Assembly: GCA_964638155.1 (NCBI GenBank)
Contig: CAZWYI010000005.1
Span: 30,625 to 94,624 of the forward strand
DNA length: 64,000 nucleotides
DNA from: CAYZTD01 sp964638155
Lineage (GTDB): Archaea; Thermoplasmatota; E2; DHVEG-1
Reading direction: 5' to 3'
In this document: piece by piece, positions 1 through 6,399 of the stretch
Layout of the letters: each line of letters opens with the position of its first letter
How positions within the stretch are numbered: the stretch's first letter is position 1
The notes under the pieces: model-generated
Seen by the model: only the letters and a program-made list of their open reading frames with translations
Database searches by the model: none
Told to the model about the DNA's origin: nothing
Made by a program: the position numbers and the translations under genes

Positions 1-1
1 T

Positions 2-325
2 GTAGTTGAAGGGGAAAAAGATAAAAAGGCTCTGCATAAGCTTGGTATCAAAGGAAAAATTATTACCACAAACAAAGGACAATCTATTACTGATTTTTGT
101 GATTTTTTAGCTAAAAAATATAAAAAAATTATTCTTTTAACAGATTGGGACAGAAAAGGTGGTTTTTTAAGACATAAAATTCAAAAAAATCTAGAGGGAA
201 GAGTTGAGTGTGAAGTTAAATATCGTAAGAATTTTGCAAGAAATACAATGATAAAAACTGTAGAAGGTCTTCCTTCGTGGATTAATACGTTAAATGAAAA
301 GATAAAAAATGTTGGTGCGGGGTAA
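2..325 (+). CDS. TOPRIM-domain protein, 3' part only
   Basis: The gene runs in from the left edge, so its start is missing; 107 residues remain, ending in TAA. The visible part begins VVEGEKDKKAL and contains LTDWDRKGG. These are the conserved Glu and the DxD motif of a TOPRIM fold, which binds Mg2+ in primases, topoisomerases and small archaeal TOPRIM proteins. The short length after the DxD motif fits the stand-alone archaeal TOPRIM family (UPF0292-like) rather than DnaG or a topoisomerase. The substrate is not known from sequence. The last three codons lie inside the 5' arm of a stable stem-loop that continues past the stop. Confidence 0.7.
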   Translation, partial: VVEGEKDKKALHKLGIKGKIITTNKGQSITDFCDFLAKKYKKIILLTDWDRKGGFLRHKIQKNLEGRVECEVKYRKNFARNTMIKTVEGLPSWINTLNEKIKNVGAG

Positions 326-392
326 GCAAATATTTTTTTGCTTCAGAAGTCCGGTGAGGAGGACTCAAAAAAGATTTATTGCTTATCCGCCC
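317..392 (+). ncRNA. Structured RNA element at and after the TOPRIM stop codon
   Basis: GCGGGGTAAGCAA (317-329) pairs with TTGCTTATCCGC (379-390): 12 pairs, one G-U and one bulged G. Inside it, AGTCC (348-352) pairs with GGACT (361-365) around the loop GGTGAGGA. AAGCAAA (324-330) can instead pair with TTTGCTT (338-344), so two folds exclude each other. The GTGA..GGA loop resembles an archaeal L7Ae K-loop, as in H/ACA guide RNAs, but I see no clear ACA box. The next gene downstream is convergent, so this is not a leader riboswitch. It could be a small RNA, a guide RNA or a 3'-UTR structure. Confidence 0.45.
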
Positions 393-549
393 AATTAATT
401 ACGATATATTTTTGAATATAAAAATTTTGCCTAAAATCATATAGGCAATAGACGATAAGTAGACCTATAAAATTTTAACAATATACTTAATATTTTAAAA
501 TAATATAAAAAAAATAGTAATTATTAGACTTATTTTTCTAAATTCAAAA

Positions 550-957
550 TTACTTTAAGGCTATCTTTGTCTGAGTTTTCTTTGGCCGTACTTTTTTTGC
601 ATTTATTTTTCCTTCTTTAGCAAGCCATCCGATAGCAAAATAAGTATCCTCAGTAGGCAAATCAGCAAGTTTTGGTATATATGAAACATCTATTTCTTCA
701 CAGCAATTTATGATATCATATACCTTTCCAGCATTTTTTCCAATTTTTGTATCCCAACTGTAATCCTTAAGACAAAAAGTGTTATCATCAAAATAGATTT
801 TATTTTCTTTAGCAAGCCAGCCTATGGCTACATAAAAATCTTCTTTTTTAAGACCAGTTTTTTTCAAAAGTGTATTTTTAGTTAATTCTCCATGTTTGTT
901 AAGTGTATTCCATATCCTACCAGCGTTTTTTCCATATTTTTGAGTTATATTAACCAT
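550..957 (-). CDS. Tandem winged-helix protein (two DUF2582-like repeats)
   Basis: A 135-residue protein with two copies of the same ~60-residue unit. Each holds a KNAG(R/K)(I/V) segment followed by a (V/F)AIGWLAKE(N/G)KI helix-wing segment, the signature of the DUF2582 winged-helix family (PF10771-like). Such proteins are presumed to bind DNA; no target is known. The start was set at the ATG at 955-957 because AAGGATG lies about 9 bases upstream; an in-frame ATG at 961-963 sits too close to it. The C-terminus is Lys-rich. The gene is convergent with the TOPRIM gene, separated by about 220 bases holding the structured RNA and AT-rich sequence. Confidence 0.7.
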   Translation of the reverse strand: MVNITQKYGKNAGRIWNTLNKHGELTKNTLLKKTGLKKEDFYVAIGWLAKENKIYFDDNTFCLKDYSWDTKIGKNAGKVYDIINCCEEIDVSYIPKLADLPTEDTYFAIGWLAKEGKINAKKVRPKKTQTKIALK

Positions 958-1070
958 GTTCATCCCATCCTTACAAAAAACATGTATATTTTCAAAGGAT
1001 AAATATCTTGCGACAATAAAAATTTTGTAAAAAGTAAAATTTTAAAATAGACTAATAGTTGTGATAAATA

Positions 1071-1226
1071 ATGAAAATAAAATGCGACAGATGCGGGAAA
1101 AATTATAACGATCTCCATGACACTGTAGTTAATTACGATTATGCAGAACCCGGAAGAGGTAAACCTGGAAAATACCATTTATGTCTTGATTGCAGAAAAA
1201 AACTTATAAAATGGCTTGGAGAATAA
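1071..1226 (+). CDS. Small zinc-binding protein, 51 aa
   Basis: The frame starts at ATG 1071 with GTGAT just upstream and encodes 51 residues. It contains CDRC near the start (residues 5-8) and CLDC near residues 37-40, spaced as a four-cysteine zinc ribbon or treble-clef-like knuckle. A PGRGKPGKYH stretch precedes the second pair. The rest is basic and ends KWLGE. It may be a tiny nucleic-acid- or protein-binding zinc protein, but no specific role can be given. It lies between two unrelated genes and looks monocistronic. Confidence 0.65.
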   Translation: MKIKCDRCGKNYNDLHDTVVNYDYAEPGRGKPGKYHLCLDCRKKLIKWLGE

Positions 1227-1334
1227 ATCATAGATAGCTGGCTTTAAATAAGTTTAAGTTATTTTTAATTGTTATTAAAGCTAAATTATTCTAAAAAAAA
1301 GTTTCTAACTAGTTTAGAAGTTTGGTGATAATAA

Positions 1335-2705
1335 ATGAAGGAATATGACGTTTTAGTTTTAGGTAATGGCTCAGCAGGTACAATAGTACAAAATTCTTTA
1401 AGTAATGGTTTAAAAGTAGCTCTAGCAGACAAAGGACCTCTTGGCGGAACCTGTCTTAACTATGGTTGCATCCCTAGTAAAATGATAATTTATCCTGCAG
1501 ACAGAATCATGGAAATAAAAGAAGCAGAAAAACTTGGCGTTAAAGCAAAAGTTCAAGATATTGATTTTCAAGATATAATGGATAGAATGAGAAGAACCAT
1601 TAAAGAAAGCCATGAACATATGAAAGGAATAGAAAGAGTAGAAGGACTTGATTATTATAATTCACAAGCACAGTTTATAGATGAATACACAATAGAAGTT
1701 CAAGGAAAAAAACTACGTGCTGAAAAAATTTTTATTGGAACAGGTGCAAGGCCATTAATTCCCCCAATAAATGGAGTTGAAAAGGTTGATTATTTAACAA
1801 ATGAAACAGTCTTTGATTTAAAAGAAAAACCAAAAAGTATAGTAATTGTTGGGGGAGGATATATTGCTGTTGAATTTGCTCATTTTTTTGATGCGATAGG
1901 AACAAAGGTAACAATTTTGCAGCGCAGTAACAGACTTATTAAAAATTCTGAAAAAGAAATTTCAAAACTACTTGAAAAAAAATTAAGAAAAAGATTTAAT
2001 GTTTATACAAACACAGAAGTAATTGAATTAAAATCAAATAAAAACAAAACAGAAGTTATTTGTAAAAACAAAAAAACAGGAAAAAAAGAAAACTACTATT
2101 GTGAAAAAGTGTTAATTGCTGCAGGTAGAAAATCAAATGCAGATATTTTAAAAGTTGAAAACACGGGAGTAGAAACAGATAAACGTGGATATATTAAAGT
2201 AAATGATTATCTTGAAACAACAAAAGAAAATATTTATGCTCTAGGCGATGCAACAGGAAAAGCTATGTTCAAACATGTTGCAAATGAAGAAGCATATATT
2301 GCATGGAATAATGCTTTTAATAAAGAAAATAAAACAAGCTTGGATTACAATAAAATCCCATATGCCGTATTTACTTATCCTCAGATTGCAGCAGTAGGTT
2401 TTACTGAAAAAGAAGCAAAAGAAAAAACAGATATTTTAGTTGGTAAAGCAAAATATAATGATGTTGCAAAAGGAGAAGCAATGGTTGAAAAAGATGGTTT
2501 TGCAAAAGCAATAGTTGATAAAAAAACAAAAAAACTTCTTGGTTTTCATATAATAGGACCATATGCACCACTTCTCATTCAAGAAGTAATAAATGCTATG
2601 TCATTAGGTTCTGAATTAGCATATATTGCACATGGTATGCATATTCATCCAGCATTATCTGAACTTATACTAAATACCTTGAGTAATCTCAAAGAATTAG
2701 AATAA
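1335..2705 (+). CDS. Dihydrolipoamide dehydrogenase-like pyridine nucleotide-disulfide oxidoreductase
   Basis: A 456-residue FAD flavoprotein of the class I disulfide oxidoreductase family. The N-terminus has the FAD dinucleotide motif (LGNGSAG). The redox-active pair is in GGTCLNYGCIPSKM (Cys40 and Cys45). A second Rossmann motif, VIVGGGYIAVEFA, binds NAD(P)H near residue 170. The C-terminal interface has HIHPALSE, whose His-Glu dyad is the family's acid/base. Family members move electrons between NAD(P)H and lipoyl, thiol or other disulfide substrates. No 2-oxoacid dehydrogenase E1/E2 or mercury gene lies nearby, so the true substrate is open. The start ATG follows GGTGAT by 6 bases. Confidence 0.88.
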   Translation: MKEYDVLVLGNGSAGTIVQNSLSNGLKVALADKGPLGGTCLNYGCIPSKMIIYPADRIMEIKEAEKLGVKAKVQDIDFQDIMDRMRRTIKESHEHMKGIERVEGLDYYNSQAQFIDEYTIEVQGKKLRAEKIFIGTGARPLIPPINGVEKVDYLTNETVFDLKEKPKSIVIVGGGYIAVEFAHFFDAIGTKVTILQRSNRLIKNSEKEISKLLEKKLRKRFNVYTNTEVIELKSNKNKTEVICKNKKTGKKENYYCEKVLIAAGRKSNADILKVENTGVETDKRGYIKVNDYLETTKENIYALGDATGKAMFKHVANEEAYIAWNNAFNKENKTSLDYNKIPYAVFTYPQIAAVGFTEKEAKEKTDILVGKAKYNDVAKGEAMVEKDGFAKAIVDKKTKKLLGFHIIGPYAPLLIQEVINAMSLGSELAYIAHGMHIHPALSELILNTLSNLKELE

Positions 2706-2758
2706 TAGCTAAATTAATTATCTGCTTTTTTATTATCAATAAAAAAAAGGATATTAAC

Positions 2759-3868
2759 ATGAGTTCAAAAAGAAGTTTTAATATCGAAAAAGTCATAAAA
2801 AATTTTGACAAAAAAAATTCAAAGTTTTATGTAATTGGAATAGATGTTGGGGGAACTAATACAAATAGCTCTGTTGCTATTTATAAAAACAAAGAATTTA
2901 GAATAATTTTTTCGTTAAAATTTAAAACAAAAGAAAATAACTCCATTCTTCCAATAATAAAAAAAACAATAAATTATGCAAAAGAAAATCATAACATAAA
3001 AGTAGATACAGCATGCATCTCAGCTGCAGGAGTAATATCAAAAAATCAAACATATGTTAAACTAACAAATGCACCCTGGGAAATAGATACAGATGAAATA
3101 AAGAAAAATACTTCTTTAAAAAATGTTTATTTGATAAATGATTTTCAAGCAGTAGGCTATGGAATAAATCTGTTAGATCATAAAAACAAAGAAGATATAG
3201 TTATAATAAGAGAAATAAATAATCATAAAAATTATAATCAAACTAAATGCGTCTTAGGTGCTGGTACTGGTTTTGGAAAAGGTATTTTAATTTATAATAA
3301 AGAAAATAATTTGTATACACCCCACCCTAGTGAAGGAGGCCATAGCGATCTTCCAGTACATGATAATTTTGAAAAAAATCTTCTAGAATATTTGAAGAAT
3401 AAAAGAAAGATAAATGAACCTTTAACCTATGAAGAAGTATTATCTGGTAGAGGAATAAAAGGAATATACAATTTTTTAAGAGAGGATAAAAAATACGATT
3501 CTACAGATTATACAAAAAAAATAGACAAATCAAAAAATAAAGCATCTCTAATTTCAAAATTTAAAAATAAGGATAAAACTTGCAAAAAAACTTTTGAAAT
3601 TTTTATAACATTTTTTGCTAGATGTGCAAAAAATTTTGCTCTTGACACTCTTTCAAAAGATGGAGTGTATATTGCCGGAGGAATTGTTTCAAAAAATATT
3701 GATATTTTTACAAAAAAAGATTTTATAGAAGAGTTTGAAAATTCTTATCGTAGATCAAGTCTTTTAAAAAAAATTCCTATATATGCAGTAATAAACTATG
3801 ATGTAAGTATATTTGGAGCTTGCTTTGCTTGTATTTATAATAAACTTTTGGAGAAAAAAGATGAGTAA
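2759..3868 (+). CDS. glk: Glucokinase (Glk family)
   Basis: A 369-residue ROK/ASKHA-fold sugar kinase of the bacterial-type glucokinase family (PF02685). Visible motifs are the phosphate loop GIDVGGTNT, INDFQAVGYGI, the nucleotide/substrate loop GAGTGFGKGIL, PSEGGHSDLP and EEVLSGRGI. It would phosphorylate glucose with ATP to glucose 6-phosphate. Near residues 245-280 there is a Lys-rich insert of low complexity. AAGGATAT lies before the ATG. Its last 8 bases overlap the start of the following LOG-family gene, so the two are co-translated. Most archaea use ADP-dependent or ROK glucokinases, so this type suggests a bacterial origin. Confidence 0.82.
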   Translation: MSSKRSFNIEKVIKNFDKKNSKFYVIGIDVGGTNTNSSVAIYKNKEFRIIFSLKFKTKENNSILPIIKKTINYAKENHNIKVDTACISAAGVISKNQTYVKLTNAPWEIDTDEIKKNTSLKNVYLINDFQAVGYGINLLDHKNKEDIVIIREINNHKNYNQTKCVLGAGTGFGKGILIYNKENNLYTPHPSEGGHSDLPVHDNFEKNLLEYLKNKRKINEPLTYEEVLSGRGIKGIYNFLREDKKYDSTDYTKKIDKSKNKASLISKFKNKDKTCKKTFEIFITFFARCAKNFALDTLSKDGVYIAGGIVSKNIDIFTKKDFIEEFENSYRRSSLLKKIPIYAVINYDVSIFGACFACIYNKLLEKKDE

Positions 3869-4535
3869 AAATGCAGTTTTTGATGAACTATATGAAAAAC
3901 ATTTTAGAGTAGCTATCTTTGGTTCAGCAAGAATTAAAAAAGATGATCCTGCCTGGAGTGAAATATACAAACTAGCCCACATGATTGCATCAGAAAATAT
4001 TGATATTGTAACAGGTGGTGGACCAGGCATTATGGATGCAGCATGCGAGGGTCATATGGATGGTAGAAAAAACGATGAATCACATTCGATAGGTCTTAAT
4101 ATTGATATACCTTCTGAGCAGAAATGCAACATGCATCTTGATATTAAAAAAGAGTTTCACAGGTTTTCAAAAAGACTTGATACTTTTATGGTTTTATCAA
4201 ACGCAGTAGTTGTAGCACCAGGTGGTGTTGGTACTCTTTTAGAACTTGCTTATAGCTGGCAGCTTGTACAAGTAAAACACATCTGTAACATACCTATTAT
4301 TTTACTTGGTGAGATGTGGAATGAATTTATGAAATGGGTGGAAAAATATCCTTTAAAAGAGGTATATTTAGAGGAAAAAGACATTAGTAGAATATTTGTT
4401 GCAAAAGATACATTTGAAGCTTTTAGAATAATTAAAAAGTTTCATGAAGGATATTTAAAAGGAGATGACATCTGTATAAATTTCAAGAAATATAAAGTTG
4501 AAACTGATAGTTTGTTAGATGGAGAAAAAATTTAG
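3861..4535 (+). CDS. LOG-family (lysine decarboxylase-like) Rossmann protein
   Basis: The 224-residue product carries the two hallmarks of the LOG/TIGR00730 family: GGGPGIMDAACEGH and the PGGVGTLLEL loop (PGGxGTxxE). Characterised members are nucleotide 5'-monophosphate phosphoribohydrolases; many are annotated as lysine decarboxylase-like, without such activity. I chose ATG 3861, preceded by TTTTGGAG, over a longer in-frame extension at 3813 that would run well back into glk. The gene overlaps glk by 8 bases. It ends 4 bases into the convergent yeeE gene. Confidence 0.8.
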   Translation: MSKNAVFDELYEKHFRVAIFGSARIKKDDPAWSEIYKLAHMIASENIDIVTGGGPGIMDAACEGHMDGRKNDESHSIGLNIDIPSEQKCNMHLDIKKEFHRFSKRLDTFMVLSNAVVVAPGGVGTLLELAYSWQLVQVKHICNIPIILLGEMWNEFMKWVEKYPLKEVYLEEKDISRIFVAKDTFEAFRIIKKFHEGYLKGDDICINFKKYKVETDSLLDGEKI

Positions 4536-5068
4536 ATAAAGTAAAAAATTATCAATATAATTGCGCTAATAATTGCTATAATAAACCATGGATTTACATG
4601 TAATACTTCAGGGATTGTTATATTTCCATAACTCTTTTTCATAAATTTTTCTTTTATTTTTGGATAGATACTTGCAAAGATACTCGAGCCTAAAATAAAA
4701 CCAATTATTCCAAAGAACGCATCAATTGAACCAGTACCAAATGCTCCTGCTGCAGTGCCAGGACAATAACCTAGTAATCCAAAACCAACGCCAAAAATTA
4801 AGCCCCCAATAACTATTGATCTCACGTAAAAGGGCTTTGGATGTAAATTTATATAACTAAATTTTTTTAAAATATATATCCCACTCATTCCAACAATTAC
4901 TGCTGAAAGAATTACTTTTAATACTGTAAACTCTTTAAGTAAAAGTTGACCTAAAATTATATTGTAGTTTGTAACACCTGATATCTGCAGGAGAAAACCA
5001 AAAATTATTCCAATTATAAGACCTATCAAAAGCTGCAGTTTTTCGTTTTTGTGTATTTTTTCTAAGAT
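4532..5068 (-). CDS. YeeE/YedE sulfur transporter, C-terminal half
   Basis: A hydrophobic protein with about four membrane segments of the YeeE/YedE (TsuA-like) family that moves thiosulfate or sulfide-type sulfur. It has the conserved Cys motif GYCPGTAAGAFG. No ATG or GTG exists near the N-terminus. The frame is open and in register back to the TAA of the upstream half at 5069-5071. I extended it to the ATC immediately after that TAA because GGGGTG lies 6 bases before, giving the N-terminus (M)LEKIHKNEKLQLLIGL. The alternative start is TTG at 5027-5029, which lacks an obvious ribosome binding site and is shorter than typical second halves. It ends by overlapping the LOG gene's stop. Confidence 0.72.
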   Translation of the reverse strand: MLEKIHKNEKLQLLIGLIIGIIFGFLLQISGVTNYNIILGQLLLKEFTVLKVILSAVIVGMSGIYILKKFSYINLHPKPFYVRSIVIGGLIFGVGFGLLGYCPGTAAGAFGTGSIDAFFGIIGFILGSSIFASIYPKIKEKFMKKSYGNITIPEVLHVNPWFIIAIISAIILIIFYFI

Positions 5069-5593
5069 TTAAAACACCCCTATAATTGAATACATTAAAT
5101 TTGCAGTTATTATACCACCAACAAAGAAAAATATTGTAGCAATTAAACTTCCAAGGGATAACTGTATGTTACCACTTATTCCATGGCCACTTGTACAACC
5201 TCCCGCCATTCTAGCTCCAAATCCTACTAAAATACCACCCAAAATTGACATAGTTAATCTTAGAAATATTGATGATCCAAATGTATTATTCCATAGAGAA
5301 GGGATTATTTTTAAAGAAAAGGTGCCTAATATATTTGAAGATATAAATGCACCTACTATAATCCCTAAGACTAGCATCCATTCCCACTCAATTTGAGGTT
5401 TAAATTTTTTGTAATATTCTTTATTGAAAACTTTTTTTCCAATTAATATTCTTTCAATCATTCCACTTGATCTTGCATAAGCTGTAGAGCATCCTAGTGA
5501 CTTATCTGAAATTAAAAAACCAAGTATTACAAGTATTCCAATACCAATTCCAGAAAGATAAGGAATTAAGTTAGATAAATTAAACCAATCCAT
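5069..5593 (-). CDS. YeeE/YedE sulfur transporter, N-terminal half
   Basis: A 174-residue membrane protein with about four hydrophobic segments. It has the family's conserved cysteines in SLGCSTAYARS and GGCTSGHGISG. Family members (YeeE/TsuA) take up thiosulfate through a relay of cysteines across the membrane. Many archaea and clostridia encode two half-length subunits, as here. The next gene (second half) follows directly after this stop in the same reading frame. The promoter is shared with the divergent rhodanese-fusion gene (77 bases between starts), which supports a joint role in sulfur handling. Confidence 0.82.
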   Translation of the reverse strand: MDWFNLSNLIPYLSGIGIGILVILGFLISDKSLGCSTAYARSSGMIERILIGKKVFNKEYYKKFKPQIEWEWMLVLGIIVGAFISSNILGTFSLKIIPSLWNNTFGSSIFLRLTMSILGGILVGFGARMAGGCTSGHGISGNIQLSLGSLIATIFFFVGGIITANLMYSIIGVF

Positions 5594-5670
5594 TTAAATC
5601 AACTTCTTTGGAAAATATACTAACAACTTATATATACTTCCAAACAATAATTCTAGTGGGGAATTATAAA

Positions 5671-6258
5671 ATGGATTTAATAATTGATGTAAAGACTAGA
5701 GAAGAATATTATTTGAACCATATTAAAGGTGCCTTAAACATACCTGTTTGGGATCTTGAATTTTATATAGATTTTTTAAAAGATAAGAATGTAAAAGTGT
5801 ATTGTGGCCCTAGAAGAAAAAGATCTAAAATGGCTGTGAAATATCTAAAAGATAAAGGAATAAACTCTGAAGAAATACCCAAAAATGAACTCGATAATTA
5901 TGAAATGGTTGGAAAACAAATGATTTGTGCGATTAATTATCTTTCAGTTAAACCGGGTCATGAAGAAGAATTTGAAAATAAAGTAGAAGAACTCTGCACA
6001 AAAACTATGGATAAAAAAGGATTTATTGGTACTAAGGTTTTTAGAGCAACAAATATTTCTTATGGTGGCGCTATGCTTCATGGAGAATATAAAGAAATTG
6101 AAATCAAGCCTGCAAAATACATTATGCTTACATATTGGTCAAGTAGAAAAGATCATGAAAAATTTCATAATCACACTGAGATAATGGAAGGTTTTAAAGA
6201 AATTATGCCTCATATATCTATACTTCCATATGAAGAATTTGCTGAAATTATCCACTAG
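5671..6258 (+). CDS. Rhodanese-like domain fused to a dimeric alpha-beta barrel (ABM-like) domain
   Basis: A 195-residue protein. Residues 1-80 form a short rhodanese domain: IDVKTREEYYLNHIKGALNIP is the CH2-A-like start, and CGPRRKRS is the active-site loop with catalytic Cys. Residues 88-195 resemble antibiotic-biosynthesis-monooxygenase / IsdG-like ferredoxin-fold barrels (FIGTKVFRATN, MLTYWSSRKDHEKFHNH). The rhodanese part would carry persulfide sulfur; the second domain may bind a cofactor or mediate dimer formation. ATG 5671 follows GTGGGGA. A longer upstream frame has no ribosome binding site. Divergent from the yeeE pair, with an AT-rich TATA-like stretch (ACTTATATATACTT) between them. 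Confidence 0.75.
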   Translation: MDLIIDVKTREEYYLNHIKGALNIPVWDLEFYIDFLKDKNVKVYCGPRRKRSKMAVKYLKDKGINSEEIPKNELDNYEMVGKQMICAINYLSVKPGHEEEFENKVEELCTKTMDKKGFIGTKVFRATNISYGGAMLHGEYKEIEIKPAKYIMLTYWSSRKDHEKFHNHTEIMEGFKEIMPHISILPYEEFAEIIH

Positions 6259-6399
6259 ATTTATTTTAACTTCCAATAAAAAGATTTAACAATAGTTAAT
6301 AGTTTCAGTTTACTCCTCTTCATACTTTTAAATACATAAATTATCAGAGATTAGGTATGATTAGTATTACTCTCAAAATATTAGGGGGAAAATAAAAGT

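Noticed and set aside
317..392. Riboswitch controlling a downstream gene
   Set aside because: The next gene is on the opposite strand and convergent, so a leader riboswitch has nothing to control here.
960..1178. Minus-strand 72-residue frame
   Set aside because: It is the complement of the small four-cysteine zinc protein, whose CxxC spacing and start context are convincing.
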